Notes: generated by a model not told the origin, from the sequence alone. Positions 54,466 through 64,000 are shown, counted from the first letter of the stretch. The stretch: DNA of 64,000 bases from an uncultured Bacteroidota bacterium (GCA_903837525.1 CAILUU010000026.1:30236-94235); one strand, 5' to 3'. Made by a program: numbers and translations.

Positions 54466-56109
54466 ATGATGCAGACTAAATATAAACTTCTTGTATTTTT
54501 AATTGCCAATTGCTTATTGCCAATTGTAACCTTTGCACAAATAGATACAGCAAAAAAACAAACGATTGATATTACATCATCCTACAAACCTGTTTTACGT
54601 AATGCTGTTAAAATAAATTTTTCTGCATCTCATTTAAATGCCGATACAACTAAACCTGAAATGAATTATACTGTTCCATCGCAAAATTTATTTTATGCCT
54701 ATCAGCCAATATCCCTAAGGCCATTGGCTTTACAGCAAGATACTAATTTGTATTTGGGCATACGCAATTATATAAAATTAGGGTATGGTAATTATTCTAC
54801 TCCTTATGTTAATGCTGGCTTTAGCTTTGGCGATGGTAAAAAAATGTTGGTCAATTTATATGCGAATTATATTTCCTCAAAAGGAAAAATTGCCAATCAA
54901 GAGTACACACAATTGCAAATTAAAGCTAACGCAATTTTTTTTACCCCTAAAAATGAAGTGTACGTAGGAGCCCAATTAAGCCAAAATAATAACTACTTGT
55001 ATGGGTATAATCATAGTTTGTATACATTTAAAAAAGATAGTGTACGTCAGCAATTTCAAGACTTAGTTTTAACTGGTGGTGTTAGAAATACCACAAGTGG
55101 GGAGTATGGCATTAGCTATAACCCTAACATTACCGTAATTAATTTTACAAATAAAAATAAAGTAAATGAAAGCACAGTCATTGCTAATGCACCTATAACA
55201 AAAACTTTTGGTGATGCTTTTATGCTAAAAATTGATGCTAAAGCAGACATAACTTCGTACACAACAAAAAACTTAGCATCTAATATTAAATTTAGTAACA
55301 ATGTTTTTCAAATAGCTCCATCTATAGCTATCTCTTCGCCTAGGTTTAGCATAAATGCAGGGATTGTGCCTACTTGGAATAATGGTGTATTTGTTTGGCT
55401 ACCAAATGTATTTGCCGAAGCACAAGTAAAAGAAAAAACATTTTTAATACAAGCTGGTTGGATAGGACGATACACCAAAAATACCTATCGGAATTTGACG
55501 GCATTAAATCCTTTTTTAACCACCATACCTTTTCAAAAAAATACTAAAGAAATTGAATATTATGGAGGCATAAAAGCCACTGTAGGCAAGCATTTTAGCT
55601 TTAATTTAAAGGGAGGTATTGTAAGTTTTAACGATATGCCTTTGTTTATAAACGATACAGCAACAGATAATAAAGCCTTTAACATTAGTAACGAAAAAAG
55701 TGTACAAAGTTTACGTATCCATGGTGATTTAAGTTTTATTAATCAAGATAAATTTACCCTTACAGCTGGGCTTACATTTAATGGTTATACGCTATTACAG
55801 AGTAACGCTAAAGCTTGGAATACAGTGCCTATGGAAATTACCAGTTCTTTACGATGGTGGGCATTTAAGCAAGTATTACTAAAAGCCGATTTGTATGCTT
55901 TTAGCGGTGGTAATTATTTAACTAAAGGTAATAAAGCACAATCCTTTTCAGGAGGTACAGACATAAGTGTAGGGGCAGAATTTAAAGTAAATAATAGGTT
56001 TAGTGCTTGGATAGATATCAATAATATTGCTAACCAAAAATACCAACGTTGGCATGCATACGAAGTATATGGGCTAAATTTATTAGGTGGTATTAGGGTG
56101 TCTTTTTAA
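54466..56109 (+). CDS. Outer-membrane beta-barrel protein, TPR partner
   Basis: 547 residues from ATG 54466, giving signal peptide MMQTKYKLLVFLIANCLLPI through VTFAQ. A short linker IDITSSYKPVLRNAVKINFSA is followed by many alternating strands (GNYSTPYVNAGFSFGDGKKM, SFNLKGGIVSFN) and a C-terminal aromatic strand LLGGIRVSF, as in TonB-receptor-like barrels. No plug domain or TonB box is visible, so it is not a full TonB receptor. Companion of the TPR protein. Confidence 0.8.
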   Translation: MMQTKYKLLVFLIANCLLPIVTFAQIDTAKKQTIDITSSYKPVLRNAVKINFSASHLNADTTKPEMNYTVPSQNLFYAYQPISLRPLALQQDTNLYLGIRNYIKLGYGNYSTPYVNAGFSFGDGKKMLVNLYANYISSKGKIANQEYTQLQIKANAIFFTPKNEVYVGAQLSQNNNYLYGYNHSLYTFKKDSVRQQFQDLVLTGGVRNTTSGEYGISYNPNITVINFTNKNKVNESTVIANAPITKTFGDAFMLKIDAKADITSYTTKNLASNIKFSNNVFQIAPSIAISSPRFSINAGIVPTWNNGVFVWLPNVFAEAQVKEKTFLIQAGWIGRYTKNTYRNLTALNPFLTTIPFQKNTKEIEYYGGIKATVGKHFSFNLKGGIVSFNDMPLFINDTATDNKAFNISNEKSVQSLRIHGDLSFINQDKFTLTAGLTFNGYTLLQSNAKAWNTVPMEITSSLRWWAFKQVLLKADLYAFSGGNYLTKGNKAQSFSGGTDISVGAEFKVNNRFSAWIDINNIANQKYQRWHAYEVYGLNLLGGIRVSF

Positions 56110-56186
56110 AACTTGCTTTATTTTTTATAGGCTCATCGTTGTATCTCAAATTTGTACACCTTATCTTTGAGCAGTTTAAATACGTT

Positions 56187-56744
56187 ATGCACCAACTAAT
56201 AGCTACTTATCTTTTTCAACATAAACAATGCACTTTATTAAAGTATGGGCATTTATTTATAAAAACTTCCACTGCGGAGTCTAATTTTATTAATAAACAA
56301 ATTGATGCTCCACAACAATCCATTCACTTTTCTAACCAAGAGATAGATAGTGCTGGGTTTATTGAGTATGTAGCTTCACAAAAAAATATATTGCTTCAAA
56401 ATGCCAAAGAAGATGTTGAACATTTTACTCAACTTTTCTTTTCTGGCCAACAAAATAATTTAAAAGGTATTGGTATATTTACGATACAAAATGGTAGTAT
56501 AAATTTTGAAGCAGTTGATGTTAATAGCTTACTCACACAACCTGCATATGCCGAAAGAGTAATTCACCAAGCAGCTGAACATAGTATGCTAGTAGGCGAT
56601 AAAGAAACGACTACAACAGAAATGACAGAATTCTTAGCTGAAAAAATTGCCCCACAAGATAAATGGTGGATTTGGGCTATACTATTGGGTTTAATAGGCA
56701 TTTCAATAATTGTTTTTTATTACCTTATAGATAATCAATATTAA
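56187..56744 (+). CDS. Hypothetical protein with C-terminal membrane anchor
   Basis: 185 residues from ATG 56187. The N-terminal half (HQLIATYLFQHKQCTLLKYG and following) recalls the degenerate HU-like CCDC81 domain of Bacteroidota but too weakly to assign. A single helix at about 162-180 (WWIWAILLGLIGISIIVFYY) ends the protein. Follows the barrel gene by about 77 bases and precedes the methyltransferase by 13, so it may share their transcript. Confidence 0.65.
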   Translation: MHQLIATYLFQHKQCTLLKYGHLFIKTSTAESNFINKQIDAPQQSIHFSNQEIDSAGFIEYVASQKNILLQNAKEDVEHFTQLFFSGQQNNLKGIGIFTIQNGSINFEAVDVNSLLTQPAYAERVIHQAAEHSMLVGDKETTTTEMTEFLAEKIAPQDKWWIWAILLGLIGISIIVFYYLIDNQY

Positions 56745-56757
56745 TTTTTAAAAAAAG

Positions 56758-57669
56758 ATGGTTGTTTATTCCATTTGCCCAATTTGTAATTCTATAGCTA
56801 TTCAAAAAGTTTTAGCAGTAAAAGATTTTACTGTATCTAATCAGCTTTTTGATGTATGGCAATGTAATACATGCTCTGTAAGATTTACACAAAATGCACC
56901 AGATCAAAATGAAATTGTACCCTATTATAAATCCGATACCTACGTTTCTCATACAGATACAAAAAAAGGATTAATAAATTATTTATACCATGTTATACGT
57001 AAGAAAACTTTAGTAGGCAAACGAAAATTAGTTACCAAGGAAACTCAAAAACGGCAAGGGAAAATTTTAGATATTGGCTGTGGCACTGGAGCTTTTTTAA
57101 ATGAAATGCAAACAAACAAGTGGGCTATTACTGGGTTAGAGCCAGATGATTTAGCAAGAAATAAGGCTAAAGAATTGTATGGTATAAACTCATTACCAAG
57201 TAATAAATTATTTAGTTTACCGCCTGATACTTACGATGCTATTACCATGTGGCATGTATTAGAGCATGTGCATGAATTAAAGGAGTACATAGAGCAAATT
57301 AAATTAGCACTAAAAGTTGGCGGCAAATTATTTATTGCAGTACCTAATTATTTAAGTTACGATGCTCAACTATATAAAGAGTTTTGGGCAGCCTATGATG
57401 TGCCTAGGCATTTGTATCATTTTACACCAGCTAGTATAAAAAATTTGCTATTCAACTGTGGCAATCTTGAGGTGAAACAAATAAAACCTATGTGGTTTGA
57501 TAGCTTTTATGTTTGTATGTTAAGTGAACAATATAAAGGCGGAAATATTTTTAAGGCATTTTATAATGCGTTAGTATCTAATATAAAAGCAATGGAGGAT
57601 ACTAATAAATGTAGCTCTCTAATTTATGTTATTGAAAAAACTAAAGATGCTGTTCCAATAGACGCATAA
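56758..57669 (+). CDS. SAM-dependent methyltransferase with zinc ribbon
   Basis: 303 residues. An N-terminal zinc ribbon (CPIC and CNTC) is followed by a class I methyltransferase fold with [15 protein letters not shown] (motif I) and [17 protein letters not shown]-terminal region includes [19 protein letters not shown]. Similar to enzymes acting in cell-surface glycan or lipid synthesis; substrate unknown. Overlaps the convergent aat gene by 29 bases. Confidence 0.88.
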   Translation: MVVYSICPICNSIAIQKVLAVKDFTVSNQLFDVWQCNTCSVRFTQNAPDQNEIVPYYKSDTYVSHTDTKKGLINYLYHVIRKKTLVGKRKLVTKETQKRQGKILDIGCGTGAFLNEMQTNKWAITGLEPDDLARNKAKELYGINSLPSNKLFSLPPDTYDAITMWHVLEHVHELKEYIEQIKLALKVGGKLFIAVPNYLSYDAQLYKEFWAAYDVPRHLYHFTPASIKNLLFNCGNLEVKQIKPMWFDSFYVCMLSEQYKGGNIFKAFYNALVSNIKAMEDTNKCSSLIYVIEKTKDAVPIDA

Positions 57670-58282
57670 AATCATTTCGATCAATCATTTTTGCTCCTAA
57701 GCTTTCTAAATGGTTGGTATAAACTTGACAATCAATTAATTTTACACCTTCGTTTTTTAAATGTTGCACAAGTTGTATAAAAGCAACTTTACTTGCATTT
57801 GGGCTTAAGCTAAACATACTTTCTCCAAAAAAAATATTGCCCATTTTTACTCCGTATAAGCCTCCAACTAACTTATTATTTTTCCATGTTTCTGCACTAA
57901 GTGCATAACCTAGGTTATGTAAATTGGTATAGGCATCAATAACTTCTTCGGAAATCCAAGTGCCATTTTGCCCTTCTCTATTTATGGTTTTACAGTTTTT
58001 AATTACATTGTTAAAACAGGTATTAATCGTAAAATAGTAGGTCTGTTTTTTTAAAACAGCTCTCATGCTTTTACTAATTTTTATTTCGTCTGGGAATAAA
58101 ACAAATCTTGGATTTGGGCACCACCAAATTATGGGCTCATCATCACTATACCAAGGAAATATTCCATTGCGGTAGGCCAATAGTAATCGTTGGGTACTTA
58201 AATCACCACCAATAGCTAAAATGCCCTCCACATCAGCTTCGGTTACTGGCGGAAAGTAAAGTTCGTTGGATAGTAAAAACAT
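57641..58282 (-). CDS. aat: Leucyl/phenylalanyl-tRNA-protein transferase
   Basis: Transfers Leu or Phe to N-terminal Lys/Arg of proteins for the N-degron pathway. 213 residues. Marks: [50 protein letters not shown] and [15 protein letters not shown]. Its ATG overlaps the S46 peptidase stop (TAATG), so the two are coupled. Confidence 0.96.
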   Translation of the reverse strand: MFLLSNELYFPPVTEADVEGILAIGGDLSTQRLLLAYRNGIFPWYSDDEPIIWWCPNPRFVLFPDEIKISKSMRAVLKKQTYYFTINTCFNNVIKNCKTINREGQNGTWISEEVIDAYTNLHNLGYALSAETWKNNKLVGGLYGVKMGNIFFGESMFSLSPNASKVAFIQLVQHLKNEGVKLIDCQVYTNHLESLGAKMIDRNDFMRLLEQHL

Positions 58283-60441
58283 TACCTTTTTGTTTTACTA
58301 ACCAATTTTAACTCCTTAATAATATTTGTTGCACCGGCAAACTTATCTACAATAAAAAGTACATAACGAATATCTACCATTATGTTTCTACAAATAGTGG
58401 GGTCGTAATTTATATCACTCATTGTACCTTCCCAAACTCTATCAAAATTTAAACCAATTAAATTACCATATGCATCTAGTGCTGGGCTGCCACTATTTCC
58501 GCCAGTAGTATGGTTTGCAGCAATAAAGCACACAGGTTGCTTACCATTTACACCATATCTTCCAAAATCTTTTTTCTTATACAGTTCAATTATTTTAGCA
58601 GGTACATCAAACTCATAATCTCCTGGTTTATATTTTTCCATTATGCCATCTAAATACGTATAAAAATCGTATTTAGCACCATCTTTTGGGGTATAGCCTT
58701 TTACATTTCCGTAAGTAATTCTTAGGGTGCTATTTGCATCCGGATAAAAATTTTTATCGCTAAAAACATCCAGTTGAGCTTGCATATATAAACGCTGTAA
58801 ACTATTGATGGTGGCTTGTAGTGGCGCTAATTTTTTTGCTACATTATCGCTAAAAGTTTTTGCCATGTCACTTACTAATTTAAAAGCTATATCATTTTTA
58901 ATAGCTTCAACAACATCTGTGGCATTGCCATTTAATAAATTTTTTATGCTTTCGAGGGATGTAATTTTTGATTGATCATAAATAGCTGAGGCTGCTTTTT
59001 CGTAATTATTATTTTGCACTAAAGTGGTAAAGTAGGGCGAAATATTTGCTGCTTTTTGATCTTGCACATACATTTTCATTAACACTTCAAATACTTTTTT
59101 ATCAACATTAACGTCATACTCTCCAAACAAATTTTCTAACGAAACTAGCACCCCAGTTTTAGCATTTATAAAACCTTTTTCACCATCTTTTTCAAAGGCA
59201 TTTACCACACTACGTAATTGGGTAGTTACATTCCCAAGCTCAATCTTTTGAGTTATTTCATTATAATAATCTCTTGCTAAAGCATAAGGTTCAATTTCCG
59301 CATACGCTTCTTCAAGCTTTTTTAAAAGATTTAAATACATGGCAGTCATCTCTGGTTTTGCTAAAACAATTTTTTCAAATAATGCTTCTAGTTGTTTCTT
59401 CTTTCCAACAGCATCTTTACTACGCAAACCCAATACTTCGCCTTGCCATTTTTTATACGCATTTTGTATACTTGCATATTTTGCTGCATACTTAATTTTA
59501 ATGCCTTCATCTTTACGCATAAAGCCATCTATAACAGTTAAGGCTTTTTCTCTAATGGCAATTTTTGCAGGGTCAAGTACATCCATAATTTGTTTTACTG
59601 CTGCACTATGTAAGTATTGGGTAGTGCGGCCAGGAAAACCAAATACCATTGTAAAATCATTTTCTTTAACACCATCTAACGAAATGTTTAAACTACGTTT
59701 TGGTTTATACGGTACATTGTCGGCACTATAAGCAGCAGGCTTATTGTCTTTACCAGCATAAATTCTAAACATGCTAAAATCCCCGGTGTGCCTTGGCCAC
59801 ATCCAATTATCGGTATCTTTTCCAAAGTTACCAATGCTGCTTGGGGGTGCACCTACAAGCCGTACATCTTTATATGTTTCGGTTACAAAACAAAAATATT
59901 TGTTGCCTTCAAAAAAAGCTCTAATCAATACATCTTGATAGCTTTCTTTTTTTATAGTAGTTTTTAAAGCAGCAATGTTTTTATCAATAATACGTTGCCT
60001 TTCTATTTCGGTAGAATTAGATGTAACCCCTTTTAAAATATCATTGGTTACTTCATCAATTCGTATAATAAATGTTGCAAACAAACTAGGGTTAGTTAAT
60101 TCTTGCCCTTTGTTGTATGCCCAAAATCCATCTCTTATATAATTATTTTGGATAGATGAGTGGTTTTGTATTGCATCAAAACCACAATGGTGGTTAGTTA
60201 ATAACAAACCCTCGTTGCTAATTACTTCGGCGGTACAAAAGCCACCAAAACTTACAATAGCATCTTTAAGGCTACTTTTACTTATGCTGTAAATATCGCT
60301 GGCATTAATTTTCATGCCCATTTTTTTCATTTGCTTTTCGTTAAGGCTTTGTAGCAATTGAGGTAGCCACATACCCTCATCTGCAAAAGATTGATAAAAA
60401 AATAAAACGGTAATAAATAGTACTAAAGCGATCTTTTTCAT
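58282..60441 (-). CDS. S46 family dipeptidyl-peptidase, DPP11-like
   Basis: 719 residues with signal peptide (1-20). Chymotrypsin-like catalytic residues: His 85 in NHHCGFDA, Asp in the [10 protein letters not shown] segment and Ser 650 in GNSGSPALD. The S1 pocket residue 18 positions after the catalytic Ser is Arg 668 ([10 protein letters not shown]). In characterised S46 enzymes Arg here (Arg 673, Ser 655 in P. gingivalis DPP11) marks Asp/Glu specificity, while DPP7 has Gly. So a periplasmic acidic-residue dipeptidyl peptidase is expected. In an operon with aat. Confidence 0.93.
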   Translation of the reverse strand: MKKIALVLFITVLFFYQSFADEGMWLPQLLQSLNEKQMKKMGMKINASDIYSISKSSLKDAIVSFGGFCTAEVISNEGLLLTNHHCGFDAIQNHSSIQNNYIRDGFWAYNKGQELTNPSLFATFIIRIDEVTNDILKGVTSNSTEIERQRIIDKNIAALKTTIKKESYQDVLIRAFFEGNKYFCFVTETYKDVRLVGAPPSSIGNFGKDTDNWMWPRHTGDFSMFRIYAGKDNKPAAYSADNVPYKPKRSLNISLDGVKENDFTMVFGFPGRTTQYLHSAAVKQIMDVLDPAKIAIREKALTVIDGFMRKDEGIKIKYAAKYASIQNAYKKWQGEVLGLRSKDAVGKKKQLEALFEKIVLAKPEMTAMYLNLLKKLEEAYAEIEPYALARDYYNEITQKIELGNVTTQLRSVVNAFEKDGEKGFINAKTGVLVSLENLFGEYDVNVDKKVFEVLMKMYVQDQKAANISPYFTTLVQNNNYEKAASAIYDQSKITSLESIKNLLNGNATDVVEAIKNDIAFKLVSDMAKTFSDNVAKKLAPLQATINSLQRLYMQAQLDVFSDKNFYPDANSTLRITYGNVKGYTPKDGAKYDFYTYLDGIMEKYKPGDYEFDVPAKIIELYKKKDFGRYGVNGKQPVCFIAANHTTGGNSGSPALDAYGNLIGLNFDRVWEGTMSDINYDPTICRNIMVDIRYVLFIVDKFAGATNIIKELKLVSKTKR

Positions 60442-60459
60442 GTATAAATTTTAGATGGA

Positions 60460-60467
60460 CAAATGTA
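60460..60467 (-). promoter_or_regulatory. -7 box of the S46 peptidase-aat operon
   Basis: Minus strand TACATTTG, perfect TAnnTTTG, 19 bases before the ATG. Confidence 0.65.
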
Positions 60468-60648
60468 AGCTAAATTATAAAAGGGGTTTTCTCAAAAGTA
60501 CTATTTTGTATTCTCCATACGTTAATGGGGTACACAAAGAAGTAATAACCAATGTAAAAAATCTTTGAGTTATTAGTAGTTTTGTGGAGGTCCTCTTCTA
60601 CTAAATACCCTATCTAAATCTTTAACACAAATACTTAAATACATTTTG

Positions 60649-60656
60649 TAATTTTG
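60649..60656 (+). promoter_or_regulatory. -7 box upstream of ssrA
   Basis: TAATTTTG fits TAnnTTTG and lies 40 bases upstream of the tmRNA 5' end, leaving a short precursor leader. Confidence 0.5.
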
Positions 60657-60696
60657 TTCTTCAACAATTCTTAATTTTTAATTCTTAATTGTATTT

Positions 60697-61069
60697 GGGG
60701 CTGACCGGTTTTGACAGCATAGTTCTTTGTAAGTGTAAGCATGTAGTGCGTTGTATAATTAGCACTTTAAACTGAATATTCAACCTTTCAAATGGCAATA
60801 CACAGTATGCCATGGCTGCTTAATCGATAGATTAGCAACCATTAGGGCCGCCGAGTAGGTTCACCTTTTACCATACTTCGCCGCCGACTCAAAAATAAAA
60901 GAGGTTGCTATCAATGTATGATGTGCCATTGATTTAAGACTATTCATCTAAGGAAATTGTTGGTGTGTTTGGTTCCTGCATTTTCTCTACAATTAATGCC
61001 AAAATAAACATGTAGAAAGCTTATGGCGAGTATGTTTGGACCAGGGTTCGATTCCCTGCAGCTCCACCC
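60697..61069 (+). ncRNA. ssrA: Transfer-messenger RNA (tmRNA)
   Basis: Rescues stalled ribosomes and tags the nascent chain. The 5' end GGGGCTGACCGGTTTTGACA pairs with the 3' end TTCGATTCCCTGCAGCTCCA in a tRNA-like fold; acceptor GGGGCTG/CAGCTCC. The tag frame at 60794-60823 reads GNTQYAMAA then TAA (resume codon GGC), ending in the usual small hydrophobic AMAA. The genome shows CCC where the 3' CCA would be, so the final A must be added. One-piece, not permuted. Confidence 0.97.
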
Positions 61070-61073
61070 AGCG

Positions 61074-61111
61074 AAAAAAATGGTCAATCTTTGAAGATTG
61101 ACCATTTTTTT
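61074..61111 (+). terminator. Terminator of ssrA
   Basis: TGGTCAATCT/AGATTGACCA with loop TTGA, flanked by A-run and T-run. Confidence 0.93.
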
Positions 61112-61202
61112 TCATTTCCGCTAAAAATTCATATAATGCCAGCTATTATTGACAGTAACTTTCCTCACCAAGGAGTTATAAAAAACTAATTATATATAAG
61201 CT

Positions 61203-61685
61203 TTAATATGATTTTTTCATAGTTCTTCTTTTCCCATCGGAATTTTCATAAATTATTTTAGATGCGTCATAATCTATTACTTTATCTGGAGTATTTTTAT
61301 CTTTAATTGACTTTATCAATTCATCTTTCATCAGCAGCATATAAAGCTCCGGTGTGATTTTAAGTTTATCAAAATCATATGTGTAATAAATAAATTTATC
61401 TTTAATCTTCCATTCGCCGCCAACTTTTACAGTAATATCTGTAGTTTCTATTGTTTCATCATTTGCAAGTTCAATGGTTGCCTCTGTTACGAATTTGCCA
61501 TCTACAAAAAATTCACCTTTTATATCTTTTACTTTTTTACCATCCTTCTCAACCTCATCTTCTTGATAATATTTACCAATTAATGCGTCTTTTATTTTTT
61601 CATCTTCACTTTTTAGCTGATTGCAACCCGTTACAACCATAAGAGCAAATAGAGTAGCTCCAAAAATTGTCATTACTTTTTTCAT
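61203..61685 (-). CDS. Lipocalin-like lipoprotein, hypothetical
   Basis: 160 residues. Lipoprotein signal MKKVMTIFGATLFALMVVTGC with Cys 21. The mature part reads as antiparallel strands (GKYYQEDEVEKDGKKVKDIK, GEFFVDGKFVTEATIEL, GGEWKIKDKFIYYTYDFDKL) of lipocalin-like type, with charged C-terminus RRTMKKSY. Likely periplasmic or outer-membrane attached; no ligand suggested. Possibly part of the second cassette-like patch. Confidence 0.75.
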   Translation of the reverse strand: MKKVMTIFGATLFALMVVTGCNQLKSEDEKIKDALIGKYYQEDEVEKDGKKVKDIKGEFFVDGKFVTEATIELANDETIETTDITVKVGGEWKIKDKFIYYTYDFDKLKITPELYMLLMKDELIKSIKDKNTPDKVIDYDASKIIYENSDGKRRTMKKSY

Positions 61686-62014
61686 TTTTTTTCATTTTTT
61701 GTACCTACTCGTTTAGCTTTTCGGTTTCGCCCCGTTTTTTTAGAAGTGGTAACTGGACTCCACTTTTATTTATAAATATAGTAATTTAAATTAAATATAT
61801 AAATATTCTCTCTCTTTAAAATTTGCCTATAACGGTTGGCAAGGCGCTGTTACCAGCAGTGTTTCTTTATCGGTTTTCATTTCGGTGGTTTCATTTTGGT
61901 CATGTCAATAGTCGAAAAATTTGTCGATCCATAAGGAGATGTTTTCCTGGTTGTTAGTATATTTATCCAGTCGTTGTCAATCTTGTTTTTTTTAATTTAC
62001 AGTCTCTTTTCCTC
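61686..62014. other. Gene-free spacer with attC-like end sequence
   Basis: No ORF supported. At 61825-61854 the minus strand reads GGTAACAGCGCCTTGCCAAC then CGTTATAGGC, with inverted TAAC/GTTA around GTTGGCAAGGCGC. GTTATAGGC resembles the R' end of integron attC sites. The rest is AT-rich or unremarkable. Confidence 0.35.
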
Positions 62015-62296
62015 TCAGTGTTGTGTCCCAAAGATGCAAACCGCAAGTTCTGCCCAAAAGAGCAAGAGGGCTACCAGAATAGCTAAGCAGTAGGCAATTC
62101 GGTGCCTGGTTTTTTTTACCTTCCTGATTACAAGCTCACATAGGAGACCAGTGCCGAGCAGTAAAACACCAGCGGCAATAAAATCGAACACATCCCAATT
62201 CACTTCATTTGTGAACTGCATCGCTATTAATGCTATGAGCAATAGTAGTGCTACTGTGAGCACAATGATGCTAAGTCTTTTATTTTGCACAATCAT
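62015..62296 (-). CDS. Small three-helix membrane protein
   Basis: 93 residues. Three hydrophobic helices (about 9-27, 38-57, 67-88) with AMQFTNEVNWDVFDFIAAGV between the first two and a basic loop RKVKKTRHRIAYC. This pattern recurs in Bacteroidota as an uncharacterised membrane family. Flanked by cassette-like repeats on both sides. Function unknown. Confidence 0.7.
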   Translation of the reverse strand: MIVQNKRLSIIVLTVALLLLIALIAMQFTNEVNWDVFDFIAAGVLLLGTGLLCELVIRKVKKTRHRIAYCLAILVALLLFWAELAVCIFGTQH

Positions 62297-62554
62297 AAAT
62301 GTTTTTATAAGCCTACGTTGGTTCTGTTAGATTATTGTCCATTCGTGATAATTTTTATAAATGTCAGCCAAGGACTGTTCACCTGTCAGTCCGTCATCGG
62401 GCAGTCCACCAATGACTTTACAAACTGTTGTAATTGTGCTGTCGTTTAACATTGCCTTTAACGAACAAGGCTTTGTGCAGGCAGAGCATTGTTGATTGTC
62501 CAGCCCGGAACTGAAGCCCAATAAAGAAATAAAAGTACAATATAACAACTAAAA

Positions 62555-62601
62555 GCCCAACAGAATTCCGTCCAGCCCTGCTTGCACAAAACCCCATGTT
62601 G
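62555..62601 (-). repeat. Cassette-like repeat downstream of the permease gene
   Basis: On the minus strand, CCAACA then 33 bases later TGTTGGGC: an inverted pair with GTTGGGC matching the attC R' pattern. It contains the 33-nt motif (62569-62601) shared with 29508-29540 at 28 of 33 positions. It begins about 13 bases after the permease stop codon. Confidence 0.45.
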
Positions 62602-62613
62602 GTAGCCGTTTTC

Positions 62614-63942
62614 TCACTTAGTAATTTCCCTAAGTTCATCTTTGCGTTTTAACCATTTTGTAATAAAGTAAATAATGAGTATGGCTGCTATAAATATTAG
62701 GGTAGAAAGAATTTCCCATTTGCCTAAACTAGTAAGTAGCCAAATAATAGCGACTATTGCTATCACAGGGATAACCAATCCTCCTGGTGCTCTGAAATAC
62801 TCATCTTCTCCTGCTATTTTTTTCTTTCGTAGTTTGATGGTCGCCAAAACAACAGCAAGGTAAACGAGCAGAATAATAGCACTTGCCATAATAGCTAATT
62901 GCTGAAACCCTCCGGAAATGGAAAAGATAAATATGAGTACCCCGTAAGCTATTATTGCAATGTATGGTGTGGCAAACTTAGGATGTACCTTGCTTAAAAA
63001 TTTTGGAAATAATCCGTCGTTAGCACCGGCAAATAACGACCGTGGTGTACATAAAATATCAAGTGTTACGTTTCCAAAACAAGATAATGCGGCACAGAGT
63101 AATAAAATAGTCGCACCCGTAGTTCCTATAATTTTTTTAGCTACTGCAGCCAAAGGTGCGTCTTTAAATAAAGCCATTTGGGTACCCAATACACCTTGTG
63201 CTACTATTTGTAAAAGAATATACACAATTAAAACCACAACTCCGGCAATGAAGATGCTAAGCGGAACTGAACGTTTAGGGTTTTTAATTTCTCCGCTTGC
63301 TCCAAGTGATGTTTCAAAGCCTGCAAAGGCAAAAAATAAAATAAGCGATGTATCGCTGAATGATTTAAGAGATGGTAAATGCTCCCAATGCAGGTTAGAT
63401 GTTTTTACATAACCGAATCCAAAAATAATAATGCCAAGTAGTGGAAGTAGTTTTATAACAGTAATAGCTTTTAAAACACCCACACTTTGCTTTGCCCCAA
63501 ATACATTCAATAATATCATAAAAGAAATCAAACCAAAAAATAGTACACCACGAACAAGAGGATTTGTAAACACTGGAAATAATACGGATAATGAATCTGC
63601 AACAATGTTCATTAAAGCAGCACTTCCTAAAATACCCCATCCAAAAAAATACAACCAATTAATAATGTAGCCGGGCAAATTGCCAAATGCTGCTTCTACA
63701 TAAGCATAAGAACCACCGCTGGTAGTAATGCGACTTCCTATTTCTGCATAACAAAGCAGAATAGTTGAAAACAGGATGCCGCAAACTATATAAGCAAAAA
63801 TGCCAAATGCACCCAATGCACTACCTACTGTTGAGGGAAGTACAAAAATGCCTGCACCAATAACGCCACTTATGATGGTGAGTGTTAGCCCGGGAACTCC
63901 TATAACACGTTTTAAGCCTTCATCAGAATTTGTATTTGTCAT
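62614..63942 (-). CDS. APC family amino acid permease
   Basis: 442 residues with about 12 membrane helices. The first helix has the APC binding-loop motif ISGVIGAGIFVLPSTVG; then GGSYAYVEAAFGNLPGYIIN, and FFAFAGFETSLGASGEIKNP in helix 6. Imports or exchanges an amino acid or polyamine; specificity not readable. Ends with a basic cytosolic tail KWLKRKDELREITK. It is the last complete gene and may be the first element of the cassette-like patch. Confidence 0.9.
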   Translation of the reverse strand: MTNTNSDEGLKRVIGVPGLTLTIISGVIGAGIFVLPSTVGSALGAFGIFAYIVCGILFSTILLCYAEIGSRITTSGGSYAYVEAAFGNLPGYIINWLYFFGWGILGSAALMNIVADSLSVLFPVFTNPLVRGVLFFGLISFMILLNVFGAKQSVGVLKAITVIKLLPLLGIIIFGFGYVKTSNLHWEHLPSLKSFSDTSLILFFAFAGFETSLGASGEIKNPKRSVPLSIFIAGVVVLIVYILLQIVAQGVLGTQMALFKDAPLAAVAKKIIGTTGATILLLCAALSCFGNVTLDILCTPRSLFAGANDGLFPKFLSKVHPKFATPYIAIIAYGVLIFIFSISGGFQQLAIMASAIILLVYLAVVLATIKLRKKKIAGEDEYFRAPGGLVIPVIAIVAIIWLLTSLGKWEILSTLIFIAAILIIYFITKWLKRKDELREITK

Positions 63943-64000
63943 AATTAAGTTTTGGTAAAAAATTGGCAGGTTAAGGAGTCTGTTAGGCTTGCTTGTAACG

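Noticed and set aside
62327..62548. 73-residue minus frame (ends DIYKNYHEWTII)
   Set aside because: It overlaps the cassette-like repeat region, has no ribosome site or known family, and its Cys-rich start looks like translated repeat DNA. A shorter start at 62452 (41 residues) is possible but unsupported.

Overview
The window is an AT-rich chromosomal stretch from a member of the Bacteroidota, most likely Chitinophagaceae-like; the family-level guess is inference. The evidence is perfect or near-perfect Bacteroidota -7 promoter boxes (TAnnTTTG) upstream of rplK, rpoB, tRNA-Arg, ssrA and other units. Typical Bacteroidota families also occur: DUF3667, DUF3810, DUF2130, a SusC/TonB-type receptor, S46 dipeptidyl-peptidase and a cysteine-free L32. 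No rRNA, CRISPR array, intact transposase or integrase is visible.

Region by region. 1-6.97 kb (minus): a nucleotide-sugar operon read from a promoter at 6960. It holds a DegT aminotransferase, Ugd, UDP-glucuronate decarboxylase, a TviB/WbpO-type dehydrogenase, a TviC/WbpP-type epimerase, RfbC and RfbD (cut by the window edge). It should supply UDP-GlcA, UDP-Xyl, UDP-HexNAc uronic acid and dTDP-rhamnose for a surface polysaccharide. 7-9.7 kb: Kdo transferase, a conserved hypothetical and thymidine kinase. 9.7-24.2 kb: rplKAJL and rpoBC, interrupted between rplL and rpoB by a PKD lipoprotein, an HMA-like secreted protein and a Cys-rich TonB receptor. The last two form a candidate metal-uptake unit behind a 20-bp perfect palindrome.

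24.4-29.6 kb: tRNA-Arg(ACG) followed by about 5 kb of small accessory genes, all on the minus strand (two lipoproteins, a CIA30 protein, a DoxX-like pair, three hypotheticals). The spacers hold attC-like inverted repeats, a 100-bp direct repeat and a decayed gene end. The layout resembles a small cassette array or tRNA-associated island and is the strongest lead in the window. 29.6-31.5 kb: yceD/rpmF/plsX. 31.9-40.1 kb: DUF3810 protein, TspO, a serine hydrolase, dCTP deaminase, phosphopantetheinyl transferase, DUF2130 protein, tRNA-Leu(GAG), a histidine kinase, a GT2 glycosyltransferase, tRNA-Gly(GCC) and tRNA-Leu(TAA).

40.1-51.2 kb: a hypothetical, a truncated DUF3667 protein, mazG, a very large membrane histidine kinase whose frame opens with ATA instead of ATG, a 2-oxoacid dehydrogenase E2, cinA, dacB and a DoxX protein. 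51.3-60.5 kb: a 1012-residue TPR protein paired with an outer-membrane barrel protein, a methyltransferase, aat and an S46 peptidase carrying the DPP11-type Arg. 60.7-64 kb: tmRNA (tag GNTQYAMAA), a lipoprotein, a second patch of cassette-like repeats sharing a 33-nt motif with the first, and an APC permease.
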